The position numbers and the translations under genes were made by a program. From Hormiphora californensis (Eukaryota > Ctenophora > Tentaculata > Cydippida > Pleurobrachiidae), in contig CM035360.1 in assembly GCA_020137815.1 (NCBI GenBank), positions 3,292,578 through 3,356,577 on the forward strand: a stretch of DNA of 64,000 bases, read 5' to 3'. Below the pieces are notes generated by a model. The model did not search any database. It was not told the DNA's origin and was given only the letters and a program-made list of their open reading frames with translations. Below are positions 21,915 through 31,627 of the stretch, one piece after another (position 1 is the stretch's first letter; each line of letters starts with the position of its first letter).

Positions 21915-23533
21915 GGTCGGACGAGTCACCCCCTCCCTGCCGACGGACCTCCCTGCCGACGGGTCGGCAGGGAGGTCATTCGGCAGGGAGGGCGGGATAT
22001 GGGGGTATAATGTCCTACGTGCCGACGAAATTGGGATGAGATCGCCGTCGGCACGTAGGACATTATACCCCTATTTTCTGCCCTCCCTGCCGACGGACCT
22101 CCCTACCGATCGGCAGGGAGGGCCGTCGGCAGGGAGGACATTTTACCCCTCCTTTTACCCTCTGTGCCGACGGTCGGCAGGGAGGACATTTTACCCCTCC
22201 TTTTACCCTCTGTACCGACGATCGGCAGGGAGGACATTTTACCCCTCCTTTTACCCTCTGTACCGACGATCGGCAAGTAGGGCCGTCGGCAGGGAGGACA
22301 TTTACCCCTCCTTTTCAGCCTCACTACCGACGATCGGCAGGGAGGACATTTACCCCTCCTTTTCACCCTCTGTGCCGACGAAACCATAACCCAAACCATC
22401 GCCCTAACCATCACCCTAACCACCGCCCTAACCACCGCCCTAACCCTAACCCTAACCCTTACCCTAACCCTTACCCTAACGATACTCAGAGGAACAATAC
22501 ACAGTGAACTCTTCGTATTTGGCCTGCCGGCCAAATTCTCGAGCTCACAGAAGGAGTGAAACGCCCTCCCTACCGATCGTCGATACAGAGGGTAAAAGGA
22601 GGGGTGAAATATCCTCCCTGCCGATCGTCGGTACAGAGGGTGAATAGGAGGGGTAAATGTCCTCCCTGCCGAATACTCTCTCGGAGTCAGTTTTCGGCAG
22701 GGAGGGCGGAATATAGGGGTCAAATGTCCTACGTGCCGACGGCGATCTCATCCCAATCTCGTCGGCACGTAGGACATTATACCCCTATATCCCGCCCTCC
22801 CTGCCGAATGACCTCCCTGCCGACCCGTCGGCAGGGAGGTCTGTCGGCAGGGAGGGCGGGTACCGGGTCGGACACGGAGGTTTGTAAATTCTACCTGCAG
22901 AGGAGATGCCGACACGGCAAAAACGGAACCGCCAGGGTTGGAAACAGAACCTGCCCAAAAGCCCACCCCACCCTGTGTAAAAAGTTCTGTAACTATGGAA
23001 CCATGAGGAGATTTGGATGTAATACTGAAAATTGCAACCTATCTCATCCTCCCCTCTGTAAGAACTCAGAGTTACGTCACCAGTGCTTTAAACAAAACTG
23101 CATGAAGCAACATCTAAAAGATACTCAGCGGAGCCCGCCTTTTAGAGTTGATGAAGCACCCCGGAACACTGGTTTAAATGCTCGGAATGATCGTGACAGA
23201 AACCAATCCTCTCGGAGCAGGGGTGTAAACCAAGCACCTCCAAATGAACCAGGAATCTGGTCGTCTGAGCCAACTAGGGATAGGATACCAAGCAGATCCC
23301 AATGGCCTCAGGATCAGAACAGGGGCACGAGGCCTGACCCAGACCCGGCTTTTTTAGACGCCATCATCGACCGTCTCAGGGACTCTATAGCCGGGATAGT
23401 GAGGATGGAAATGAGGAATCGCCCGGAGCGGGAGCCCGACCAACAGCACTACAGCTCCCAGCCGACCCAACTCCCTCCAGGAATGGGCAACACATACAGT
23501 CCTCATCATCAGAGGGACAGACGGTCTTACTAA
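20617..23533 (+). pseudogene. LINE ORF1, disrupted
   Basis: Compared with the intact 435-residue ORF1 of copy 2, the frame begins at ATG 20617 (MSSTNTTEEQLRIISELVAE). It includes CRECSESYTVKRTDTPP and CNYCDAGLHNC (PHD-like, C..C...C..C....H.C) and resumes after the foldback insert with CKFYLQRRCRHGKNG and the other two CCCH fingers, ending at 23533. It is broken by the 667-bp frame-shifting duplication and by the 942-bp insertion at 21923. If ORF1 protein is needed, this copy could move only with protein supplied in trans. Confidence 0.9.
21923..22864. mobile_element. Foldback inserted in ORF1, 9-bp duplication
   Basis: Flanked by perfect GGGTCGGAC (21914-21922, 22865-22873). The continuous ORF1 reading in copy 2 confirms a single original site. 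The ends are built of repeated TCGGCAGGGAGG and its complement, with longer arms through GTCCTACGTGCCGACG. The loop (about 22380-22475) holds CCCTAA-type telomere-like repeats. A 9-bp duplication with long subterminal-repeat arms is typical of Mutator-like or Drosophila FB-like elements; no transposase is present. Confidence 0.9.
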
Positions 23534-23574
23534 ATACAGCAGGACCCTCAGTTCCCAGTAATCTCTCAAAACTG

Positions 23575-26544
23575 TTGCTTCTAAACGCCCGTAGCCTGAA
23601 CCCGTCTGCGGGCAGTGAGGCAAGGTTCAAACTGGAGAACTTGAAGGACACCATTATGAACTCAAATATTCCTGTCATGGCTGCAGCCATCACGGAAACT
23701 TGGTGGCGGGCAGAATACTCGGACGCACAGGTTAATATTCCTGGTTTTTCTGTCATCCGCAGCGATCGGGAAGGTAGGGTTGGGGGTGGCTGTGCCCTCT
23801 ATCTCCACTCATCGGTGACCCCTTCCGATCAGATCACATTTTCAGATGAAAGCAACAGTGTTGTGGCGGTATACATTCCAAACATGAACTGTATTATCTC
23901 GTCAGTATACAGGGCTCCCACAGTGCCTGTGAACCTAGTTCTTGGGATTTTGGAGGAATTTATCTCACGTCACTCGTGTGAAGATTGTCCTCCAGATGTG
24001 TTTACGCTTGGTGACTTTAACATGCCTCAGGTAAACTGGACATCAGTATCAGCGGATCAGGGAAATGCTCTGGTTGACTTTGCTGAGAGAAATTTCCTTA
24101 CCCAGTTGGTTACAGAGCCTACTAGAGGACGGAACATTTTAGACATTGTACTTACAAACAGGGTGGATTATGTTTTTGACACCGATGTATCAGCCACCCA
24201 GATGTCGGACCACTCCATGGTGTCTTGTGTCCTCGGAATCGGGATCCACCAGTCCAAAACAGAACGTACAGCAGCTGGAAAAGGATTCAAGGCCCTTGAC
24301 TACCACAACGCAGATTTTACTGCTGCAGGAGAGGAGCTGAGCAGTATTGATTGGGACACACTCCTATCCTCTTGTATTTCAGACGATGATGGCCACTCAA
24401 TTGTGCAGTGTATCAGAGAGAAGATACTAGAGGTATTTGAAAAACACAGCAAGAGAAAGAGGTTTGGTACCCAGAGAAAGAGAGATCCCTACCTGAGAAG
24501 ACTGAAAAGGAGGCAGAAAAAGCTGAACTCTCGGATGAAACTGGCCAAGCAGAGATGCTCACACCAGTCCCTCATCGATAAACTCGAACGCAAGATAGAC
24601 AAGACAGCCGATAAGATTAAGGCGTACTTGTTAGGCCTGCTGGAAGTAAAGGAGAGGAAAGCCATTGACACTATCAAATCAAATTCACGGTTTTTCTGGT
24701 CCTTTGTCAACAAGCACCGAAAAATCAAATCGAGTGTGGCTCCACTCCTGAGACCTGATGGTACAGTGACTGATGACCCTCTGGAAAAGTCAAATATTCT
24801 CCAGTCGCAATATGTAGGAGTATTCAGTGATCCGTCCATGTGCTCGGTTGAGGAGGCTATCAAGGACATTCCTTCTACGACCTGCACGCTAGATGAACTT
24901 GACTTCACCCCTGGTTGTATTGAAGCTGCACTGGCTGAATTGGACCCCTACGCTGGAGCACCTTCAGATGACATACCTGCGGTTATACTATCAAAGTGCC
25001 GGAAACAGCTAGCATACCCACTTTGGTTGCTCTGGAACCGTTCATTCACTGAGGGTGTTGTACCAGGTTGTCTCAAACGGCAACAGGTGACCCCAATTTT
25101 CAAAAAGGGTTCAAAGATGGAGGCTAAAAACTATCGCCCTGTTGCCCTCACATCCCATATGATAAAAACTTTTGAAAGGGTTGTGAGGAACAAAGTTGTG
25201 GATCACCTGGAGGGAAATGGAATCTTCAATGATGGTCAGCACGGCTTTCGGAGAAATAGGAGTTGTCTGACCCAACTTTTGAACCACTATGACAACATCA
25301 TGCGTGAACTGAATAACGGTCTGGAAGTGGATGTTGTTTATTTGGATATGGAGAAGGCGTTCGATAAAGTCGATATCAAGGCTTTATTGGGCAAGCTTGA
25401 GAAGTATGGTATACGTGGAAGACTTCTCCGCTGGATAAGTGACTTTCTTTCAGCTAGAATACAGACAGTAGTGGTGGATGGAGTTCAGTCTCGGCCGGAA
25501 CTCGTCATTAGTGGAGTCCCCCAGGGCACTGTTCTTGGCCCGCTTCTGTTCTTGGTTTATATGATAGACATTGAATCACTTCTTGCTGGAACAGTCCTAA
25601 CTTTTGCAGATGACTCCAAGCTGTGGAAAGCGATCAGGTCACTCAACGACAGAGATAACCTGCAGCTGAGTCTTAATGAATTTGGACGTTGGGCTTCAGA
25701 CAACAATATGTCACTCCATCAGGATAAGTTTGAGGTGATAAATTATACACTTCGCTCCACCCAACTCCTGAGGGAGCTTCCTTTCTCCACTGACAATTAT
25801 CTTTACAATGGTCCCGGAGGCGAGGCAATATCACCAAGTTTCACTGTGAGAGATCTAGGGGTCCTTGTATCTGCAGACTGCACTTGGTCAGAACACATAG
25901 GCAGCATTACTGCCAAGGCTAGACGCATGAGTGGCTGGGCACTTAGTGTATTTCGGGATAGATCCGATGATACTATGCTAACGTTACTGAAGTCCATCAT
26001 TAGGCCTCAGGTGGAGTACTGTTGTCCATTATGGAGCCCGGTGAAAAAGTCCGATATCGCCCTGGTTGAAGAGGCTCAGAGACACTTCACACGTAGGATT
26101 GAGAGCTGTTCCGGCATGGGGTACTGGGATCGGCTCCAACATCTTGGTATCTTGTCCCTCCAGCGGCGTCGTGAGCGATACATGATTATCCATGTCTGGA
26201 AGGTTCTTCATGAGGTAGTTCCAAACGGCACGGGTCTCCTGTTTACTGAGCACACCCGTCTTGGTACCAGAGCATTGGTCCCCCGTTACAATTACCTCGC
26301 TCAAAAATCCATATCTGGCCCTTATGACTCATCATTCGGTGTTAGAGGAGCACAGTTGTGGAATTCCCTACCCCGTGCAGTGAGAGAGGCAACATCACTG
26401 CTCGAGTTGAAACAGTCCCTTGGGTCCTACTTAACCACCATCCCCGACCAGCCACCTGTCCGCGGTTACCGGGTGGAGCACAGTAACTCCTTGATTGATT
26501 GGAGAAATGACCCCAGTGTGTTTAAAGAGATGGGCGACTCATAG
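23575..26544 (+). CDS. LINE ORF2: AP endonuclease and reverse transcriptase, open
   Basis: About 989 open residues. Endonuclease landmarks: LLNARSLNP, ITETWW, GRVGGGCALY, YRAPT, LGDFNMP and QMSDHSMVSC, the APE-type metal and catalytic positions. Reverse transcriptase landmarks: YRPVALTS, QHGFRRNRSC, VVYLDMEKAFDKVD, SGVPQGTVLGPLLFL and TFADDSKLW, followed by the thumb and the WDRLQHLGILSLQRRRER tail. The position of the first ATG in copy 2 is TTG here (23575), and the frame is open upstream across the ORF1 stop at 23531-23533. The two frames differ by -1, so ORF2 may be made by frameshift or by termination-reinitiation. Confidence 0.93.
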   Translation: MLLNARSLNPSAGSEARFKLENLKDTIMNSNIPVMAAAITETWWRAEYSDAQVNIPGFSVIRSDREGRVGGGCALYLHSSVTPSDQITFSDESNSVVAVYIPNMNCIISSVYRAPTVPVNLVLGILEEFISRHSCEDCPPDVFTLGDFNMPQVNWTSVSADQGNALVDFAERNFLTQLVTEPTRGRNILDIVLTNRVDYVFDTDVSATQMSDHSMVSCVLGIGIHQSKTERTAAGKGFKALDYHNADFTAAGEELSSIDWDTLLSSCISDDDGHSIVQCIREKILEVFEKHSKRKRFGTQRKRDPYLRRLKRRQKKLNSRMKLAKQRCSHQSLIDKLERKIDKTADKIKAYLLGLLEVKERKAIDTIKSNSRFFWSFVNKHRKIKSSVAPLLRPDGTVTDDPLEKSNILQSQYVGVFSDPSMCSVEEAIKDIPSTTCTLDELDFTPGCIEAALAELDPYAGAPSDDIPAVILSKCRKQLAYPLWLLWNRSFTEGVVPGCLKRQQVTPIFKKGSKMEAKNYRPVALTSHMIKTFERVVRNKVVDHLEGNGIFNDGQHGFRRNRSCLTQLLNHYDNIMRELNNGLEVDVVYLDMEKAFDKVDIKALLGKLEKYGIRGRLLRWISDFLSARIQTVVVDGVQSRPELVISGVPQGTVLGPLLFLVYMIDIESLLAGTVLTFADDSKLWKAIRSLNDRDNLQLSLNEFGRWASDNNMSLHQDKFEVINYTLRSTQLLRELPFSTDNYLYNGPGGEAISPSFTVRDLGVLVSADCTWSEHIGSITAKARRMSGWALSVFRDRSDDTMLTLLKSIIRPQVEYCCPLWSPVKKSDIALVEEAQRHFTRRIESCSGMGYWDRLQHLGILSLQRRRERYMIIHVWKVLHEVVPNGTGLLFTEHTRLGTRALVPRYNYLAQKSISGPYDSSFGVRGAQLWNSLPRAVREATSLLELKQSLGSYLTTIPDQPPVRGYRVEHSNSLIDWRNDPSVFKEMGDS

Positions 26545-26701
26545 AAATGTGTTTTGCTTTTCATTGTCATTTGGCTGATACATATAACCTGCTGACTTTC
26601 CATGTCATCTGAGTGTTGGCTCCTTTTGAGCTAAAGCTTTGTGTACAATACTAAATTTATTTACGAATGTTTACGAATGTTTACGAATGATGATTTGCGA
26701 G

Positions 26702-27120
26702 AGGTACACTATGATTCTTGTGTGGAAAGTGTACAACAATGAGATACCCAACAGTACTGATATGTGTTTCGTCGACAGGCACCGCTCGGCGCTCTGACCC
26801 TAGAGCTGTCGTCCCTCGTCCCCTCAATACTCGTACGAGGCTCAACGATCTAACCTATATGAACAATCATTTGCGGTACTGGGGGCAAGGTTGTGGAACA
26901 CTTTGCCTCGATCTGTAAAGGAGGCCCCAACTCTTTATCAGTTCAAATCTCAGCTAGGTAGTTTCCTCTCTACCATTCCGGACTGTCAGGCCAATGCTCT
27001 GACCATGCAGTTCTCGCGCGCTGTCAGGCCAATGCTCTGACAGATTCCGGATACACCCCCCATCAGCGGTTATCCTGCTCAAGCAAACAGCAACTCAATA
27101 CTAGAGTGGTGTCCATGATG
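26702..27120 (+). pseudogene. LINE 3'-end remnant
   Basis: The plus strand reads ERYTMILVWKVYNNEIPNST, then after frame changes RYWG, LWNTLPRSVKEAPTLYQF and SQLGSFLSTIPD, and later PPISGYP with NSILEW. These are the C-terminal landmarks of the LINE family seen elsewhere here. LINE copy 1 inserted at its left edge and a 61-bp element interrupts it at 26983. Confidence 0.75.
26983..27043. mobile_element. Ultrashort CTGTCAG element, 61 bp, 8-bp duplication
   Basis: CTGTCAGGCCAATGCTCTGA begins the insert, which ends CTCTGACAG; it is flanked by ATTCCGGA at 26975-26982 and 27044-27051. The interrupted reading (STIPD, then IPDTPP) confirms insertion into the LINE remnant. The GTCAGGCCAATGCTCTGAC core occurs at both ends of the insert. 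Relatives occur at 53663-53758 and nearby. Confidence 0.88.
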
Positions 27121-27591
27121 CGTGTTAGTGTGTTATGTGTCGCTGTGCTGTGAGTGTACTGAGTATTGACTCTTTTTAGGAGGTTTATCTTTTAACTTTT
27201 TAAATACTAGCGCACCCATTGGGTGCGCCTCAAGTAAGGGTTTTTTGCCCCTTTGAACGTGAAAAAAACGGTTGCCATGGCAACTGAATTGGTAACTATG
27301 GGGACTGGCATGTTGTTGGGCACGTCGCGCCCCCCATGTTCGCAGGCAAGGCATGTTGAAATTCATTCGAAAATATCAAAAAACTTCCACTGGAACTTCA
27401 GAAAGTGTGAATAACAGCTTTACAGCTTTCGTCATATGAAGTGTTTTATGAAGGAGCAGCCTGTCGCTTAGATACCGCCTAACGAACGACCATCACTTCG
27501 ACGTTCATCTCCAAATTATAATAGAGATCCTAAGTGTTACGCAAATTTATGAATTTGAATTTGAATTTGAATTTGTTGAGGTGTAAAGTTT
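27121..27591. other. Non-coding spacer
   Basis: No gene is visible. It contains the palindromic X-box match GTTGCCATGGCAAC at 27271-27284 and GAATTT tandem units at about 27550-27575. Confidence 0.5.
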
Positions 27592-27743
27592 ATGAGGCCC
27601 CTCGGAAATGTTCAAGTCATGCACAATCAAGTCACGCCCACCAATCACAGCGCAGAACGCGCGAAGCACTCCGCGTGTTCTGAGCTGTGATTGGTGGGCG
27701 TGACTTGATTGTGCATGACTTGAACATTTCCGAGGGGCCTCAT
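27592..27743. mobile_element. Foldback MITE, ATGAGGCCCCTCGGAAATG family
   Basis: A near-perfect 152-bp palindrome from ATGAGGCCCCTCGG to CCGAGGGGCCTCAT with CACGCCCACCAATCACAG arms. One end alone recurs at 27929-27954; a copy with a shorter left arm lies at 35763-35887. Confidence 0.9.
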
Positions 27744-27955
27744 TATATTGTGTTTATTATATATTGTGTTTATTATATATTGTGTTTATTACTACGCGCA
27801 CTTGCAACAGATTTCAAACATCGCGCGGCGCAATATTTGCGCGTTTACCGCGCGCGCACAAAAAACTAAAATCCAAGGCCAAGCTCGAATTTCGGAAATA
27901 AAATTTTTTGATCGAAATTTTTTATGATGAGGCCCCTCGGAAATGTTCAAGTCAT

Positions 27956-28249
27956 ATTGTTTTGGGAAACTTGTATGGAAATCCCTCGCCGCTTTACGTC
28001 GGATCCTGTGTGATAATGAGTGATGAAGGCAGCACTCAAGGCTGCCCCAGTGCGATGGCGATGTACAGCCTCGGAATTCTCCCCCTTATCAACCTGGCTG
28101 ATATGGGTGACATCATACAGTGTTGGTACGCTGATGATGCCAACGCTGCAGGAAATCTGACAGGTCTCTTGGACTGGTTCTCGCTAGTGCAGACACAGGG
28201 ACCGGCATTTGGTTACTTCGTAAATCCTGAAAAGTGTAACCTGATTGTT
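27956..28249 (+). pseudogene. Second-type reverse transcriptase, segment 1 (YADD palm)
   Basis: The frame contains VLGNLYGNPSPLYVG, STQGCPSAMAMYSLGI and CWYADDANAAGN (YADD at about 28127-28138), then GPAFGYFVNPEKCNLIV. This RT type, with a QG.P.AM.MY box and WYADD, belongs to multicopy animal elements unlike the FADD LINEs here. The reading is interrupted at 28250 by LINE copy 2 and resumes at 32777. Its own 5' part is missing to the left, where a MITE end begins. Confidence 0.8.
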
Positions 28250-28387
28250 CATTCATAACATTCATAAATAAATTAAGCATTGTACACAAAGTTTCAGCTC
28301 AAAAAGAGCTAACACTCAGACACCAAAAGGAATCGGGTTTTAATGGGCAGCCAAACAACATAGAAAAGCAAAACACCCCTGAATGAT

Positions 28388-31300
28388 TTACTCTCTGAAA
28401 ACACTCGGATCGTTTCTCCAATCCAACAGGGAGTTACTGTGCTGAACACTATACCCACGAACCGGTGGCTGGTCAGGGATGGTGGACAGATATTTACCGA
28501 GCGACTGCTTTAGCTCGAGTAGGGAAGCTGAAGATCTCACTACCCGAGGCACTGCATTCCATAACTGAGCTCCTTTTACGCCGAATGATGAGTCATAGGG
28601 GCCAGAGATGGATTTTTGGGCCAAGTAGTTATACCGAGGGATTACCGCTCTGGTGCCAAGGCGTGGGTGCTCTGTAAACAAGAGACTCGTACTGTTTGGT
28701 ACTACCTTATGCAAGACCTTCCAGACGTGGATAATTGTATATCGTTCTCGGCGCCGTTGAAGGGACAGGATTTTGAGGTGATGGAGTCTGTCCCAGTAAT
28801 TCATGCCCGAACAACTCGCGATCCTGCGGGTGAATTGTCTCTGTGCCTCCTCAACCAGTGCAATATCTGACTTTTTGACAGGGTTCCATAGGGGACAACA
28901 GTATTCAACCTGGGGTCTGACGATGGATTTGAGTAGGGTTAGCATGGTGTCATCCGATCTATCCCGAAACACACTAAGTGCCCAGCCACTCATCCGACGA
29001 GCCTTAGTCGTGATGCTGCCGATATGCTCCGACCATGCACAGTTAGTTGAAACAAGGACTCCTAGGTCTTTGACAGATTCGCTAGGGGATATCGTTTCGC
29101 CTCCAGGCCCACTGTAGGAGTAGTTTTCATTGGAGAATGGCAGCTCTCTTAACAGTTGGGTGGAGCGAAGAGTATAGTTCATAACTTCAAATTTGTCCTG
29201 GTGTAGGGACATGTTGTTATCTGTCGCCCAACGTGCAAACACAGCTAGACTTTTCTGGAGATCCTCTCTATCATCCAATGACTTGATTGCCTTCCACAGC
29301 TTGGAATCGTCTGCGAAGGTGAGGACTGTGCCAGAAAGAAGTGTCTCTATGTCTATCATATAGACTAAAAACAACAAGGGACCAATAACTGTACCCTGTG
29401 GGACACCACTGATGACCAATTCCTCCCGAGACTGAGCACCATCTACCATCACTGTTTGTACTCTTTCTGAAAGGAAGTTGTTGATCCAACGGTGTAGCTG
29501 TCCCCGAATACCGTATTTTTCCAATTTTGCCATCAAGACCTTGACATCGACTTTGTCAAAAGCCTTCTCCATGTCTAAATACACAACATCCACTTCGTGT
29601 CCGTTATTCAGTTCTCTCATGACATTATCGTAGTGGTTTAAGAGTTGAGTCAAGCAGCTTCTGTTCCTCCGGAAACCATGCTGGCCATCGTTGAAGAGCC
29701 CATTTCCCTCCAGATGATCGACAACTTTGTTTCTTACAACTCTCTCAAATGTTTTAATCATGTGGGAGGTGAGTGCGACAGGCCGATAATTTTTTGCCTC
29801 CATTTTGGATCCTTTCTTAAACACGGGTGTTATATATTGGCGTTTAAGGCATGTTGGTACGACACCCTCATGGAAAGAACAATCCCAAAGTAACCATAAG
29901 GGGTATGCCAACTGTTTCCGGCACTTGGACAGTATAACCGCTGGTATGTCCCCTGGTGGTGCTCCAGCGTAAGGATCTAACTCAGCCAATGCATCCTCAA
30001 TACAGCCGGGAGTAAAATCAAGATTGTCCAGTGCGATGGTCGTAGAAGGAATATCCTTAGTAGCCTCCTCGGCCGAACACTTAGCAGGATCGCTAAATAC
30101 CCCCACATACTGTGACTGAAGAATGTTTGATTTCTCCAGGGGATCATCGGTAACTGTGCCATCAGGTCTTAGGAGTGGGGCCACACTAGACTTGATTTTC
30201 CGATGCTTGTTTACAAATGACCAGAAAAACCGTGGATTACATTTGATAGTGCCAATAGCCTTTCTCTCTCTTCCTTCCAGAAGCCCAAGGAGGTGAACCT
30301 TTATCCTATCACCAGTCTTCTCAATTTTACGGTTAAGCTTATCAATCAGGGACTGGTAGGAACATCTCTCCCTAGCAAGTTTTAACCGGGAGTTCAACTT
30401 TTTCTGCCTCCTTTTCAATCGTTTCAGATAGGGATCGCTCTTCTTTAAATTGCTAAAAACCTTCTGTTTAGAATGCTTTTCGAACACGCCTAGAACAATC
30501 TCTGTAATACATTGGACATAGGCGTGGCCGCCATCTTCCATGTCATATGGAGCTAAGTGTTCGTCCCAGTTTATAGCGTCTAGCTCCTCACGTGCCCCGG
30601 TGAAGTCAGCATTGTGGTAATCAAGTGCCTTGAACCCTCTAGCAGCTCGTTTGCAGTCTGACTTAGCCTGTTTCAGCCCAACTCCCAGAATGCAAGAAAC
30701 GAGAGCGTGGTCAGACATTTGGGTCGCCGTTACATCCATGTCGAGGACATAGTCCACTCTATTCGTAAGAACAATGTCCAAGATACTCTTACCTCTCGTG
30801 GGCTCCGTCACTAGTTGGGTAAGAAAATTTTTCTCAGCAAATTCAACCAGGGAGTTACTCTGGTCGGTTGGAAGATTTGACCAGTTTACATGGGGCATAT
30901 TGAAGTCACCTAGCACAAAAACCTCAGGCGGACAATCACCGGAGGAATGGCGTTGAATAAACTCCTCCAGGATTCCGATGACTTGGAGTGGGTTTGATGT
31001 GGGGGCCCTGTAAACTGTTGCAATAACGAAGTTTGAGTTAGGAATGTAGACTGCAACGACACTATTACAGTTATCTGAGAAAGCAACCTGATCAGAGGGG
31101 GACAAGGATGAATGAAGATATAGGGCACAGCCACCCCCCACCCTGCCGTCCCGATCACTGCGTATAATAGAATAACCGGGGATACCCACCTGGGCATCTG
31201 AAAATTCAGCCCGCCACCAAGTTTCAGTAATGGCTACGGCCATGGCAGGAATATCAGAGTTGCAAATAGTGTCTTTAAGATTCTCCAGCTTGTACCTTGT

Positions 31301-31627
31301 TTCGCTACTTGCACTCGGGTTTAGACTGCGAGCATTTAGCAGCATAAGTTTGGAAAGGTTGCTGGGAACTGAGGGTTTCTCGGAAGCTAATACGACCGTC
31401 TCCCCCTCTGCTGATGAGGGCTGAAGGTGTAACCTGTTCCTGCTGGCAGTTGAGCCGGTTGGGTGTGTTGGGAGTATAACTGGTCTGGAAGTAGAACTGG
31501 TTCTGGCTCTGGACGATTCCTCATCTCCGTTCTCACTATCCCGGCTATTGAGTCCCTCAGCCGGTCGAGGACTGCCTCTAAAAAAGCAGCATCTGGTCCA
31601 GGTCTCTGATTCTGAGACTGGGACCAT
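28388..31627 (-). CDS. LINE ORF2: AP endonuclease and reverse transcriptase, intact
   Basis: The frame opens at 31627 inside ORF1; the first well-conserved residues, MLLNARS, are at residue 95 (31345), 42 nt after the ORF1 stop. Endonuclease residues: Asn98 (LNARS), Glu135 (ITETWW), GDFN 240-243 and SDH 305-307. Reverse transcriptase: QHGFRRNRSC, VVYLDMEKAFDKVD, GVPQGTVIGPLLFL and FADD near residue 772. The tail has YWDRLHHLKILSLQRRRER and PPVRGYSVQ. It nicks target DNA and reverse-transcribes the element RNA at the nick. The true start is uncertain because the frame overlaps ORF1. Confidence 0.95.
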   Translation of the reverse strand: MVPVSESETWTRCCFFRGSPRPAEGLNSRDSENGDEESSRARTSSTSRPVILPTHPTGSTASRNRLHLQPSSAEGETVVLASEKPSVPSNLSKLMLLNARSLNPSASSETRYKLENLKDTICNSDIPAMAVAITETWWRAEFSDAQVGIPGYSIIRSDRDGRVGGGCALYLHSSLSPSDQVAFSDNCNSVVAVYIPNSNFVIATVYRAPTSNPLQVIGILEEFIQRHSSGDCPPEVFVLGDFNMPHVNWSNLPTDQSNSLVEFAEKNFLTQLVTEPTRGKSILDIVLTNRVDYVLDMDVTATQMSDHALVSCILGVGLKQAKSDCKRAARGFKALDYHNADFTGAREELDAINWDEHLAPYDMEDGGHAYVQCITEIVLGVFEKHSKQKVFSNLKKSDPYLKRLKRRQKKLNSRLKLARERCSYQSLIDKLNRKIEKTGDRIKVHLLGLLEGRERKAIGTIKCNPRFFWSFVNKHRKIKSSVAPLLRPDGTVTDDPLEKSNILQSQYVGVFSDPAKCSAEEATKDIPSTTIALDNLDFTPGCIEDALAELDPYAGAPPGDIPAVILSKCRKQLAYPLWLLWDCSFHEGVVPTCLKRQYITPVFKKGSKMEAKNYRPVALTSHMIKTFERVVRNKVVDHLEGNGLFNDGQHGFRRNRSCLTQLLNHYDNVMRELNNGHEVDVVYLDMEKAFDKVDVKVLMAKLEKYGIRGQLHRWINNFLSERVQTVMVDGAQSREELVISGVPQGTVIGPLLFLVYMIDIETLLSGTVLTFADDSKLWKAIKSLDDREDLQKSLAVFARWATDNNMSLHQDKFEVMNYTLRSTQLLRELPFSNENYSYSGPGGETISPSESVKDLGVLVSTNCAWSEHIGSITTKARRMSGWALSVFRDRSDDTMLTLLKSIVRPQVEYCCPLWNPVKKSDIALVEEAQRQFTRRIASCSGMNYWDRLHHLKILSLQRRRERYTIIHVWKVLHKVVPNSTSLLFTEHPRLGTRAVIPRYNYLAQKSISGPYDSSFGVKGAQLWNAVPRVVRSSASLLELKQSLGKYLSTIPDQPPVRGYSVQHSNSLLDWRNDPSVFRE

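Larger units (their letters stand above)
20540..26689 (+). mobile_element. Full-length LINE, copy 1 (ORF1 broken)
   Basis: Flanked by 12-bp direct repeats ATGATATGCGAG (20528-20539) and ATGATTTGCGAG (26690-26701; one mismatch). The first 42 bases are identical to the 5' end of LINE copy 2. The 3' end has short tandem units TTTACGAATG. Subtracting a 667-bp duplication and a 951-bp insertion leaves about 4.53 kb, matching copy 2 (4.52 kb). It carries an ORF1 (PHD-like plus CCCH fingers) and an ORF2 (endonuclease plus reverse transcriptase). Domain order fits the CR1/L2/Jockey group; the exact clade is not assigned. Confidence 0.93.

Noticed and set aside
22036-22723. Proline/arginine-rich repeat proteins on both strands
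   Set aside because: They are translations of TCGGCAGGGAGG subterminal repeats in the foldback inserted into LINE ORF1.
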